Shown: positions 7,908 through 16,847 of the stretch, piece by piece
Layout: every line of letters begins with the position of its first letter
How positions within the stretch are numbered: position 1 is the first letter of the stretch
Assembly: GCA_002839445.1 (NCBI GenBank)
Contig: PGYB01000003.1
Span: forward strand, 186,001-250,000
Length of the DNA: 64,000 bases
Reading direction: 5' to 3'
Origin: Candidatus Riflebacteria bacterium HGW-Riflebacteria-1
GTDB lineage: Bacteria > Muiribacteriota > Ozemobacteria > Ozemobacterales > Ozemobacteraceae
Made by a program: the position numbers and the translations under genes
The notes under the pieces: generated by a model
Databases searched by the model: none
The model's input: only the letters and a program-made list of their open reading frames with translations
What the model was told of the DNA's origin: nothing

Positions 7908-9802
7908 TCCTGCTCCCTGATAAAATCAGCAAGTTCGATACCGGTCAGATTTTCGCCATTGCGCAGACGAACAGTGATTTTGCCGTCGTCAGCTTCCTGA
8001 TCGCCAAGAATCAACATGAAAGGAACCTTCTGCATCTGCGCGTTGCGAATGCGATAACCAATCTTGTCATTGCGGTCATCGAGGTCGCAGCGTATGCCCT
8101 GCAGTCGCATACTGCTGACGATTTTGCGGGCATAATCATGATGTTTCTCGGTAATTGGCATGACTACGGCCTGCACTGGCGCCAGCCAGAGCGGCATAGC
8201 GCCGCTGTGGTGTTCGATAAGAACGCCAAAGAAGCGCTCAATAGAGCCAAGCAGAGCTCGATGAACCATGTAAGGACGATGTTTGTTGCCATCAGAGCCA
8301 ATATAGGTCATATCAAAACGCTCGGGCAGGTTAAAGTCAAACTGAATGGTGGTAACCTGCCATTCGCGGCCGATGGCATCCTTTACCTTCAAGTCGATCT
8401 TCGGGCCGTAAAATGCGCCGCCACCTGCGTCAGTCTCACATTCAAGTCCTTCAGCCGCAACAGCCTTGCGGAGAGAGTCTATGGCAGTTGCCCAGCGTGA
8501 TTCTTCGCCAACTGCCTTTTCAGGACGGGTTGCGAGATAGGCCTTGACTTCCTTGAATTCAAAGGCTTTCCAGATGCCGAGACTGAAGCGCAGAACTTCG
8601 CGAATCTCATTCTCGATCTGCTCTGGAGTGCAGATTATATGCGCGTCATCCTGAGTAAAACCACGCACGCGCATCAGACCATGCAGCACGCCACTTTTCT
8701 CGTAGCGATAGACAGTGCCGAGCTCGGCCCAGCGCAGCGGCAGATCACGATAAGAACGCATCTGCGACTTGTAGATCATGATATGAAACGGGCAGTTCAT
8801 CGGCTTGAGAAAGTAATCAGCATCGTCGATTACCATCGGGCTGTACATCGAGTCTTTATAGAAGTCGAGATGTCCGCTGGTTTCCCAGAGCCATTTCTGG
8901 CCGATGTGCGGCGTATTGATCAACTCATAGCCGTGTTTATAGTGCTGATCTTTCCAGAAAGTTTCGATCTCGTGCCTGATTCTGGCGCCTTTCGGATGCC
9001 AGAAAACCAGCCCGGGACCCACTTCTTCGTGAATTGAATAGAGGTCGAGTTCTTTGCCGAGCTTGCGATGATCGCGCTTTTTAGCTTCTTCAAGGCGTTC
9101 GAGGTGCTCTTTAAGTTCTTCTTTGCTGCTGAAAGCAGTGCCGTAGACACGCTGCAGCATCGGGCGCTTTTCGTCGCCGCGCCAGTAGGCGCCTGCAACG
9201 CTGAGCAGCTTGAAATGTTTTACTGCGCCTGAATCTTGAACGTGCGGGCCGCGGCAGAGATCGGTAAAACCGCCGTGTGTAAAAGTAGTGATAGTCTGAT
9301 CGCCGAGCTCATTGATCAGTTCGACCTTGAAAGGCTGATTGGTTTCGGAGAAGTATTTGAGCGCCTCTTCTTTGCTCAGCTCTTTTCTGATGAATGGCGA
9401 TTTGGCCTTGATGCCGGCTTCCATCTCTTTTTCGATGGCTTCAAGATCTTCGACAGTCAAGGCACGCGGCAATTTGAAATCATAGTAAAAACCGGTTTCA
9501 ATAGCCGGACCAATACCGAACTGCGCGTCAGGAAACATCTTGAGCACAGCCTCAGCCATGATATGTGCCATTGAATGGCGGCAGACATCACTGGCCTCTG
9601 GCGATTTCGAAGTTACGATCTCAAGATCAGCAGAGCTGGTCAGAGGCATGCGCAGGTCAGTGACTTCACCATTTATTTTGCCGGCAAGAGCTGCTTTTGC
9701 CAGCCCCGGGCCAATTTTGGCGGCGGCATCCATTACGGTTGCGCCTGACTCCAGCTCAATAATTTTTCCATCAGGAAGCTTAAGCTGAATCATCTGTGAC
9801 AT
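7886..9802 (-). CDS. thrS: Threonine-tRNA ligase
   Basis: The 638-residue product charges tRNA-Thr with threonine in the cytoplasm. An N-terminal TGS domain (MIQLKLPDGKIIELESGATV) is followed by the editing domain with the HxxxH motif HSMAHIMAEA, then the class II catalytic core and the C-terminal anticodon-binding domain. The zinc-binding Cys is in MNCPFHIMI, and the class II motif 2 region includes RWAELGTVYRYEKSG. Length and order of domains match the full bacterial enzyme. The ATG has AAGGAG upstream. It is the third of three synthetase genes in a row (valS, tyrS, thrS), 30 bases after tyrS, and it overlaps the following small gene. Confidence 0.97.
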   Translation of the reverse strand: MSQMIQLKLPDGKIIELESGATVMDAAAKIGPGLAKAALAGKINGEVTDLRMPLTSSADLEIVTSKSPEASDVCRHSMAHIMAEAVLKMFPDAQFGIGPAIETGFYYDFKLPRALTVEDLEAIEKEMEAGIKAKSPFIRKELSKEEALKYFSETNQPFKVELINELGDQTITTFTHGGFTDLCRGPHVQDSGAVKHFKLLSVAGAYWRGDEKRPMLQRVYGTAFSSKEELKEHLERLEEAKKRDHRKLGKELDLYSIHEEVGPGLVFWHPKGARIRHEIETFWKDQHYKHGYELINTPHIGQKWLWETSGHLDFYKDSMYSPMVIDDADYFLKPMNCPFHIMIYKSQMRSYRDLPLRWAELGTVYRYEKSGVLHGLMRVRGFTQDDAHIICTPEQIENEIREVLRFSLGIWKAFEFKEVKAYLATRPEKAVGEESRWATAIDSLRKAVAAEGLECETDAGGGAFYGPKIDLKVKDAIGREWQVTTIQFDFNLPERFDMTYIGSDGNKHRPYMVHRALLGSIERFFGVLIEHHSGAMPLWLAPVQAVVMPITEKHHDYARKIVSSMRLQGIRCDLDDRNDKIGYRIRNAQMQKVPFMLILGDQEADDGKITVRLRNGENLTGIELADFIREQEWKKVSI

Positions 9803-9832
9803 ATTGTCTCCTTATTTAATGCGGTCAGACCT

Positions 9833-11059
9833 TTATTCTGGTCTGAGAGTAAGTTTTTTAAATTTTCTTTTGCCAGCCTGCACGATAAATGAAGAGCCGG
9901 CCGTAAACATTTTCTGACCATCAGTGACTTTTTCCTGATTGATCTTTATCCCGCCCTGCTGCAGCAGGCGCCTGGCTTCGCCGCCACTTTCGGCGAGGCC
10001 ACCAAGGGTCAATAGCCGCATAAGCGGCAGACCTTCGCTTGGAACCGGCAACTCGACTTCTTCGATATCGTCAGGCATGCCATCACCTGATTTGCCGAAC
10101 ATATTTTCAAACTCAGCTTCGGCAGCGGCACCGGCTTCTTCGCCATGATACTGGGCAGCTATTTGTCTGGCCAGTCGCATTTTGATCGCCTTTGGTTCTT
10201 CGATAATCCGGTCTCTTATCGCTTTGAGTTCTGACACATCAAGGCTGGTCAACAACTCATAATATTTCATCATCAACTCGTCAGGAATCGACATGATCTT
10301 GCCGTAAATCTGGCCGGGAGCCTCATTGATACCCACATAGTTGCCAAGGCTTTTCGACATTTTTTCGTGACCATCGAGGCCTTCGAGAATCGGCATGGTG
10401 AGAGTAACCTGCGGAGCCTGCCCATATGAGCGCTGGAGCTCGCGACCGACCAGCAGGTTGAAAGTCTGGTCAACGCCACCGAGTTCAACATCAGACTTGA
10501 GCGCAACCGAGTCATAGCCCTGCATCAGCGGGTACATGAATTCAACAACGCTTATCGGCACCTGGTTTTTGAACCTGGTTGAAAAATCATCACGCTCAAG
10601 CATACGGGCAACCGTGTATTGCCCACACAGCTTGAGAACATCGGCAAAAGTCATCTTGTCGAGCCAGTCAGAATTGAATACGATTCTGGCTTTATCGAGA
10701 TCGAGAATTTTAGCAATCTGAACTTTATAGGTTTCGGCGTTGGCGCGCACTTCTTCTTCGGTCAAAGCCGGGCGAGTTTTCTTTTTGCCGGTAGGGTCTC
10801 CGATGCGGCCGGTGAAATCGCCGATCAGAAATACCACCTCATGGCCAAGCTCCTGGAACTGGCGCATTTTCTGAAGCACAACAGTGTGCCCAAGATGAAT
10901 ATCAGGCGCCGAAGGGTCTGCTCCGAGCTTAACGATCAGAGGCTTGCCGGCGTCATATGATTTCTCGAACTTTTTCAGCAGTTCTTCGCGCGAGATAATG
11001 TCAGCCGCACCGGTTGCCACGATTTCGAGTTGTTCTTTTGGTGTTGCGCTGAATTTCAC
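9833..11059 (-). CDS. tyrS: Tyrosine-tRNA ligase
   Basis: This 408-residue class I synthetase charges tRNA-Tyr. The HIGH-type signature is DIHLGHTVVLQK and the KMSKS loop is HEKMSKSLGNYVG. The C-terminus carries an S4-like RNA-binding domain (LLTLGGLAESGGEARRLLQQ, then GGIKINQEKV). It begins with GTG, two bases after the valS stop, with AGGAG from the valS tail as its ribosome-binding site, so valS and tyrS are tightly coupled. The insertion pattern and the DPSAPDIHLGH signature are of the group that includes many environmental bacterial TyrRS forms. Confidence 0.97.
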   Translation of the reverse strand: MKFSATPKEQLEIVATGAADIISREELLKKFEKSYDAGKPLIVKLGADPSAPDIHLGHTVVLQKMRQFQELGHEVVFLIGDFTGRIGDPTGKKKTRPALTEEEVRANAETYKVQIAKILDLDKARIVFNSDWLDKMTFADVLKLCGQYTVARMLERDDFSTRFKNQVPISVVEFMYPLMQGYDSVALKSDVELGGVDQTFNLLVGRELQRSYGQAPQVTLTMPILEGLDGHEKMSKSLGNYVGINEAPGQIYGKIMSIPDELMMKYYELLTSLDVSELKAIRDRIIEEPKAIKMRLARQIAAQYHGEEAGAAAEAEFENMFGKSGDGMPDDIEEVELPVPSEGLPLMRLLTLGGLAESGGEARRLLQQGGIKINQEKVTDGQKMFTAGSSFIVQAGKRKFKKLTLRPE

Positions 11060-11061
11060 TT

Positions 11062-13731
11062 TCAGATACTCCTGAGTTCTTTCTGGTATTCTTTGAGCTT
11101 GACGATCTGCTGCTGATAGGCATCGATACCTTCGCGAATCTTGTCAACAACTTCGACCGGAGCTTTGCTGACAAAGTCGGCGTTTTCGAGTTTTACCGAG
11201 ATTTTGGCCATCTCTTTTTCGATCTTGCCCAGCTCGTTATCGACACGGGCAAGTTCGACCGGAACATCGATCAGGCCGGCAAGGTCAACGCAGATTTCGC
11301 ATGAACCAAGAAGACCGACGAGATGCCCTGATGGCTTGCCGTCAACCAGAGTCAGACTTTCAACGCCAGCCAGTGAACGAATCATGTCAACGTGGTTAAT
11401 AAAAGCCGCGCTGGTCTGGTCGTTCTTAACCACTCTGACGGTAACTTTTTTGGCGGGTGAAATATTAGCAGAAGCCCTTAAATTGCGGATTACGCGCACA
11501 GCTTCCATGAGTTCACCGATTTCCTGTTCGAGCGGCACATTGACTCTTGCAGCGTCAACAACAGGAAAGGCTGCCTGCATAAGAAATCCTTCGCTGCCTG
11601 GCAGTTTCTGCCAGATTGCTTCGGTGACGAAAGGCATAAATGGGTGCAGAATGCGCAGAGCGCCATCAAGGCAGCTGAGCAGAACCTGCAATGTAACCGC
11701 CTTGCGCTCGGCATCTTTGCCAAAGAGCACCGGCTTGGTCATTTCGATATACCAGTCGCAGAAATCGTTCCAGATAAATTCATAGGCGACTTTCAGAGCA
11801 TCATTGAACCTGAACTGGCCTTCGGCCAGCAAAACGCCAACCTGCTCTACCGCGTAATTCATGCGGGAGACGATCCAGTTATCGACGGCACTGAGTTTTG
11901 CGGCCGATGGCACGCCGTGTTTAATCGAGCAATCACAGCCCTCGAGATTCATCATCACGAATCTAGACGCGTTCCAGAGCTTGTTTGCAAAATTACGGCC
12001 AATTTCGACCTTGTTCTCGGCGAACCTGATATCCTGACCAACCGGAGCCAGCGAAATTACAGTGTAACGCAGGGCATCCGCACCGTATTTTGCAATGATT
12101 TCAAGCGGATCGGGCGAGTTGCCGAGCGACTTGCTCATTTTGCGCCCTTTCATGTCTCTGACGATACTGGTGAAGTAAACGTCATGGAAAGGACATTCGC
12201 CAAGGAAGTAATAGCCCGCCATAACCATCCTGGCAACCCAGAAAAAGATGATATCTGGGCCGGTAACCAGGGTGTCGGTCGGATAAAAGCGGCGCAAAGT
12301 CTCAGTCTGCTCAGGCCAGCCCATTGTTGAGAACGGCCAGAGCCATGATGAAAACCAGGTATCAAGAACGTCTTCATCCTGTGTTATGCCCTGAGTTGCA
12401 CCACATTTGTCACACTTATCAGGGCAGTCAAGAGCAACCATGACATGCCGACATGAACCACAGGTATAAGCAGGTATGCGGTGTCCCCACCAGAGCTGGC
12501 GGCTGATACACCAGTCTCTTATGTTTTCCATCCAATGCAGGTAAACGCCGACCCAGCGGTTTGGCGTAAAGCGTAAAGCTCCGTTTTTAACTGCTTCTAT
12601 GGCCTTTTCGGCGAGTGGCTTCATTTTTACAAACCACTGGTCAGAGAGATATGGTTCGATAATGGTTTTACAGCGTTCGCAATGTCCTACTGCCAGCTGG
12701 TGATCCTCGATTTTCTCAAGCAGACCGAGCTCAGTAAGTTCTTCTACAATAGCTGTGCGGGCTGCGAAGCGATCCATGCCCTTGAATTTGCCGGCCAGAT
12801 CGTTCATCACGCCGCCTTCATCCATCACGATAATCTGTTCGAGGTTGTGACGGCGCCCCATTTCGAAATCGTTGGGATCATGGGCTGGAGTAATCTTAAC
12901 CGCACCGGTGCCGAAAGTCTTGTCGACAAAATCATCGACGAGAACCGGTATTTCGCGGTTTACAAATGGCAGGATCAGCGCCTTGCCAATCAGATCGGCA
13001 TAGCGCTCATCATGTGGATTAACCGCAACGGCAACGTCGCCAAGCATGGTCTCTGGTCGAGTTGTAGCGACAACCACGTGGCCTTTGCCGTCTTTGCGCG
13101 GGTAACGAATATACCAGAGATTGCCATTGGTATCTTCGGGAATTTTCTCTTCGTCTGACAGAGCTGTTCGACAGCGCGGGCACCAGTTAATGATGTATTT
13201 GCCCTTGTAGATAAGGCCATCCTGATGCAATTTAACAAAACTGCGTTTAACTGCCTCGCTGAGTCCTTCGTCCATGGTGAAGCGTTCGCGTTCCCAGTCG
13301 CATGAACAGCCGAGCTTTTTCAGCTGACTGAGAATGATGCCGCCATATTTTTCTTTCCAGGTCCAGACGCGCTCAAGAAACTTCTCACGGCCAAGGTCAT
13401 GGCGCGAAAGTTTTTCTTTGGCAAGAGCCTTTTCAACGACATTCTGCGTGGCAATACCGGCATGGTCAGTTCCTGGCAGCCAGAGGGCTTCGCGGCCAAG
13501 CATACGTTGATGCCTGATCAGGATATCCTGCAGAGTATTATTCAGAACATGGCCCATGGTGAGCATGCCGGTAACATTGGGCGGTGGAATGACGATGCAG
13601 TATTTTTCGCGTGCACTGTCGGGGTTAGCAGCGAAACAGCTGCCGGACTCCCATTCGTGATATATCGAATTTTCTACTTCGGCAGGATCATAAGCCTTGG
13701 GAAGAGCTTCAGAACTGGAATTCTGTGACAT
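11062..13731 (-). CDS. valS: Valine-tRNA ligase
   Basis: The 889-residue class I synthetase charges tRNA-Val and proofreads with a CP1 editing domain (VVATTRPETMLGDVAVAVNP). The first signature reads PPPNVTGMLTMGHVLNN, so the first His of HIGH is Thr while the last GH is kept. The second signature is GRKMSKSLGNSPDPLEII. Four Cys (CGSCRHV and CDKCG) around the catalytic insert suggest a zinc site. The C-terminus is a coiled-coil tRNA-binding arm (ELARVDNELGKIEKEMAKIS). ATG start, AGGA upstream. It precedes tyrS with a two-base gap and follows the coiled-coil zinc-ribbon gene by 27 bases. Confidence 0.97.
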   Translation of the reverse strand: MSQNSSSEALPKAYDPAEVENSIYHEWESGSCFAANPDSAREKYCIVIPPPNVTGMLTMGHVLNNTLQDILIRHQRMLGREALWLPGTDHAGIATQNVVEKALAKEKLSRHDLGREKFLERVWTWKEKYGGIILSQLKKLGCSCDWERERFTMDEGLSEAVKRSFVKLHQDGLIYKGKYIINWCPRCRTALSDEEKIPEDTNGNLWYIRYPRKDGKGHVVVATTRPETMLGDVAVAVNPHDERYADLIGKALILPFVNREIPVLVDDFVDKTFGTGAVKITPAHDPNDFEMGRRHNLEQIIVMDEGGVMNDLAGKFKGMDRFAARTAIVEELTELGLLEKIEDHQLAVGHCERCKTIIEPYLSDQWFVKMKPLAEKAIEAVKNGALRFTPNRWVGVYLHWMENIRDWCISRQLWWGHRIPAYTCGSCRHVMVALDCPDKCDKCGATQGITQDEDVLDTWFSSWLWPFSTMGWPEQTETLRRFYPTDTLVTGPDIIFFWVARMVMAGYYFLGECPFHDVYFTSIVRDMKGRKMSKSLGNSPDPLEIIAKYGADALRYTVISLAPVGQDIRFAENKVEIGRNFANKLWNASRFVMMNLEGCDCSIKHGVPSAAKLSAVDNWIVSRMNYAVEQVGVLLAEGQFRFNDALKVAYEFIWNDFCDWYIEMTKPVLFGKDAERKAVTLQVLLSCLDGALRILHPFMPFVTEAIWQKLPGSEGFLMQAAFPVVDAARVNVPLEQEIGELMEAVRVIRNLRASANISPAKKVTVRVVKNDQTSAAFINHVDMIRSLAGVESLTLVDGKPSGHLVGLLGSCEICVDLAGLIDVPVELARVDNELGKIEKEMAKISVKLENADFVSKAPVEVVDKIREGIDAYQQQIVKLKEYQKELRSI

Positions 13732-13758
13732 AATCTGGTTCCTGTGTGGTTGTGAATG

Positions 13759-15903
13759 TTATTTTTGAATCAGGTTCAACAGTTTTTCGAATTCTTCGGG
13801 GGCGAGTTTGAGACTCTGAGCCTGTTTGAAGATGTTGAGCTTGGTTTCGATTGCCTGGATTTTTTCTCTGGTTTTGGGGTCTGGCTTGATAAGATTGGCC
13901 TTGTTCAGCAGTTCTAGAGCGTCTGCGAACTTTGATTCATGCCCCAGAATATCAGCAAGTCTGGTCATTATTGGCGCGAAATTGCCATCGAGATCGAGAC
14001 CGGACATCAGGTATTCGCGAGCCTTGTCAGTTTTACCATGCCGCAGCATACTGTCGGCGAAGCGCTGATAAGTGATTGGCGTCGGCTCGAATTCGGGCAG
14101 GCTGTCGACCGGCAAACCATTAGGAGCAGCGATTTTAGCACCACATAAATGACAGAATCGGCTGTCTGGATTACTTTGCGTAGCATGGCACGAATTGCAG
14201 TCGAAAAGATTCTGCACCACCCAGACTTTGGATTTTTTGATGACTGAATCGCCCTTCAAATAACCCTTTTCGACTTCGAATACGATGCACTTTTCCGGGA
14301 AGCGGTCAGACCTGAAATAGTCAGTAGCGAAATGCCTCTGAGAGTCGAATTCTTCTGCGATAACAGGCATATAACTAATCTGATTCGGTATGATCAGGCG
14401 ATCCAACAGCTTCTGGTGCAGCATTTGCAGTTCAGGAACCGGGTTCTTGGCGATAACAGAATCAAGGCCGTCAAAAAAGTCGATAAAGCTCGACACAATA
14501 TCACTGTTACCATCGATATCAATGACTTTTTCAGCAGCTGGAGCTCTATCGCCAGCTAATCTGGTTTTGAGGGTTTCAAGTTCAAGAGTCTTTGCTTCAA
14601 GTTGATCTCTAGTCTTGCTCAAGATACCTTCAAAATTCTGGATTGACAACATCTGGTCGGCTACCTGCTGCGTCAATTGCTCAACTTCTTCGCGGACAAC
14701 GGGATCATTCATGCTCTCATCCTGCCGCGATTCTAACGAAACACGCAGGCGTGCAAGTTCTTCTTCGCGCTGCTGAATGGTTTCCCGCAGTTTTACGACT
14801 TCAAGTTTGTAGGCGCCAACATCTTCTCCGGAAGAACCGTCAGCGGTTTTGAGGGTATCGATTTCGACGATCAGCTTTTCACGTTCAAGCTCAAGAGCGG
14901 CGGCTTTTTCGGTGAGTTGCCCACACTCTGACTCAAGAACAGTAATCTTCATAGCTGTCTCAGTAAAGGCTTCTGCCTCGTGACGCAGCTTGGCAAGCGC
15001 GGCATTCGCTTCAGCCAGGTTTGAACTGTCCTGACGGAGGCGTTCTATTTCGTCAATATTTATTCCAGGCTGGGAGCTGTATGCCTCAAGCTCTGCAACT
15101 CTGGCACGCAGCTGTTCAAGCTCAAGCTGATCTACAGTCAGGTCGGCAGGTGCGCCTGACATCTCAGATTTTTCGGCCAAAAGGTTTTTGAGATTGGCTA
15201 CATCCTGTTCAAGTTCTTGAATTTTAGCCTGATAAAAAGCCGCAGCTTCTTCAGAAGCCGCCGAAGTGCCGGCAGAGCCCTGAGTCTGCAACTGGCTTGA
15301 CATATGCTGCATGGCGGCATTTGACTGCTCAAGCTCAGATTTAGCTACTTCTACCGCCTGTTTAAGACTTTCTATTTCGTCGCTGCTGCCAGATGCCGAT
15401 GCGAGTTCAGCCCTCAGCTGCGCAATTTCCTGTTTAAGAACTTCAGTTTCAGCGGTGCCTTCGGCACCGGAAGCTGATTCAGCAAGCTGTCGCAGCTGCT
15501 TTTCACTTTCCAGTTCTTCACGCAGAGATGACACGAGAGCCTCAAGCTCTGCAGTTCTTGGGTCTTCGATTACTTCAGCTGCGCCGCTGCCAGAAGCTTG
15601 TTGTTCTTCGAGCAGCTGACTGAGAGTCTTTATCTGTTCGTTCTTCTGATGTTCGAGGGTGACAAACTGCTCTTTTTGCGCATTCAGCTCAGAAAGCAGG
15701 CGATCGGCTTCGTCAGATTTCTCTTCCAGGGCTCTCTTTAGTTCATCTGCGCCTTCGGCACCTGCTCCACCCGACTCCAGCTGTGTCTTGAGATTTCTGA
15801 TCTGGAGCTGCAGCAACTTGATCAGATTGTCCTTTTGAACAATCTGCTGATTCAATTTCTTGAAAAATTCGTTACTGATCTCCCCATTGCTTTCTAGATT
15901 CAT
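13759..15903 (-). CDS. Long coiled-coil protein with zinc ribbon and C-terminal TPR region
   Basis: This 714-residue cytoplasmic protein has about 470 residues of heptad-rich coiled coil (many Glu, Leu, Gln and Ala runs, for example LEQLRARVAELEAYS). A globular region follows (about 490-600) with a zinc ribbon of form CNSCHATQ and then FCHLCG. The last 110 residues look like TPR units (REYLMSGLDLDGNFAPIMTR and DALELLNKANLIKPDPKT). It has no signal peptide. The same style of ribbon recurs in three other proteins of this window. ATG start, AGGGAG upstream. It lies immediately upstream of valS and has a long leader with its own promoter. Function is unknown; a scaffold or structural role is likely. 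Confidence 0.8.
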   Translation of the reverse strand: MNLESNGEISNEFFKKLNQQIVQKDNLIKLLQLQIRNLKTQLESGGAGAEGADELKRALEEKSDEADRLLSELNAQKEQFVTLEHQKNEQIKTLSQLLEEQQASGSGAAEVIEDPRTAELEALVSSLREELESEKQLRQLAESASGAEGTAETEVLKQEIAQLRAELASASGSSDEIESLKQAVEVAKSELEQSNAAMQHMSSQLQTQGSAGTSAASEEAAAFYQAKIQELEQDVANLKNLLAEKSEMSGAPADLTVDQLELEQLRARVAELEAYSSQPGINIDEIERLRQDSSNLAEANAALAKLRHEAEAFTETAMKITVLESECGQLTEKAAALELEREKLIVEIDTLKTADGSSGEDVGAYKLEVVKLRETIQQREEELARLRVSLESRQDESMNDPVVREEVEQLTQQVADQMLSIQNFEGILSKTRDQLEAKTLELETLKTRLAGDRAPAAEKVIDIDGNSDIVSSFIDFFDGLDSVIAKNPVPELQMLHQKLLDRLIIPNQISYMPVIAEEFDSQRHFATDYFRSDRFPEKCIVFEVEKGYLKGDSVIKKSKVWVVQNLFDCNSCHATQSNPDSRFCHLCGAKIAAPNGLPVDSLPEFEPTPITYQRFADSMLRHGKTDKAREYLMSGLDLDGNFAPIMTRLADILGHESKFADALELLNKANLIKPDPKTREKIQAIETKLNIFKQAQSLKLAPEEFEKLLNLIQK

Positions 15904-16222
15904 ACCGTCTCCCTAAATTCAATACAGAATAACGTATCAAGCAATATGCAAGACAGTGCTTCAATTCAGCAACGCTAAACTTCGACACTGAAATAAGCCT
16001 TTAACCGAAACCGTCTCAATCAGACTGCCTTCATAAAAACGCCGGCCTGACTGAATAACACACGAACACCGGGCATTACCCGTCAGGTTTCTAAACCAAA
16101 AAAGTCTAGCACAGAGTCAGAGTCAATGCAACACTCTGTACATTCTGAACAAAAAAAGATGTGCATTCCTCGCCGGCAGCTTATACAGGAAACGCAGCAA
16201 TTAAGCATGCAGGCCGCCACAT
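15904..16222 (-). other. Gene-free stretch forming a structured leader of the coiled-coil gene
   Basis: No credible gene is seen in these 319 bases. On the minus strand there is a promoter-like sequence (16103-16131) and then about 190 bases before the coiled-coil gene. In that leader CCTGAC and GTCAGG can pair around a smaller CGGG/CCCG hairpin, and a GCCCGG/CCGGC pairing is followed by a run of five T. A short GTCT/AGAC hairpin follows. I do not recognise a riboswitch class. Confidence 0.4.
16103..16131 (-). promoter_or_regulatory. Candidate sigma-70 promoter for the coiled-coil gene
   Basis: On the minus strand TTGCAT (16126-16131) and TAGACT (16103-16108) are 17 bases apart. Transcription would start near 16096, leaving a leader of about 190 bases. 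Seen by eye only. Confidence 0.4.
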
Positions 16223-16591
16223 TCACTTCGGGGGGGGCTTGGGAATGTCTTTGAGCAACTTTACCTGCTCTTTAAGGGTCTTTTTACACTCTTGACAGAC
16301 AACCCCATCAAATATAATCGCCTGACAAAGCTGACATGGGTGAGCAACTCGTTTAACACCAGCTCTCTCAAGGCGACCAGAACGAATCAGTGCCTCAACA
16401 TGATCTATATCACAAGCAGCGTGCTTTGACACTTCCTCAAGCGTTGCTCCAGGATTAGCTTTCAGAAAATTTTTGACTTTCTGAAACAACAGTTCCTCTT
16501 CCTGAAAACACTTTGGACAAACGTCGCGTGCCAATTTAACCATGATCAGACCGCACACACGACAAGAAATCAGCTTTGAATCCTGTGACAT
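16223..16591 (-). CDS. YvyF-like flagellar-operon zinc protein
   Basis: This 122-residue protein resembles the YvyF (TIGR03826) family of small proteins found in flagellar operons of Gram-positive and other bacteria. It has an N-terminal zinc ribbon (CRVCGLIMV, then CPKCFQEEE), a central winged-helix-like segment (FLKANPGATLEEVSKHAACD, GRLERAGV) and a second ribbon (CQLCQAII, then CQECKK). Cytoplasmic. The ATG is preceded by GGAG. No flagellar gene is adjacent in this window, so it is an isolated member. YvyF function is not well defined; a regulatory role in flagellar gene expression is assumed from context in other species. The Pro/Lys tail (PKPPPK) is coded by a run of eight G on the plus strand. 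Confidence 0.75.
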   Translation of the reverse strand: MSQDSKLISCRVCGLIMVKLARDVCPKCFQEEELLFQKVKNFLKANPGATLEEVSKHAACDIDHVEALIRSGRLERAGVKRVAHPCQLCQAIIFDGVVCQECKKTLKEQVKLLKDIPKPPPK

Positions 16592-16781
16592 TTTTTAATA
16601 CTCCAATCCTGCGCCCGTAAGATAGCGGGAATAAAACAGAGAAACAAATCAGCGCGATTTCTCGTATAATCTATAGCAAAAGAAAAAATTGATCAACAAA
16701 ATTTGCACTGATGCTTTTTCCAGAGAGTTGAAAAAAGAGAAAGGTTGCTCAATTTCCCTGTTCAGCAGGGGGTATCATTTT

Positions 16782-16809
16782 TTGCATTTATAGTCTATCA
16801 TTGTACAGA
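16782..16809 (+). promoter_or_regulatory. Candidate promoter of the Ser/Gly-rich protein
   Basis: TTGCAT (16782-16787) and TACAGA (16804-16809) are 16 bases apart, about 40 bases upstream of the ATG at 16848. Moderate likeness only. Confidence 0.3.
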
Positions 16810-16847
16810 GAGTAACTAGGATCAGAGTGCTATTAAGGGAGTACAAT

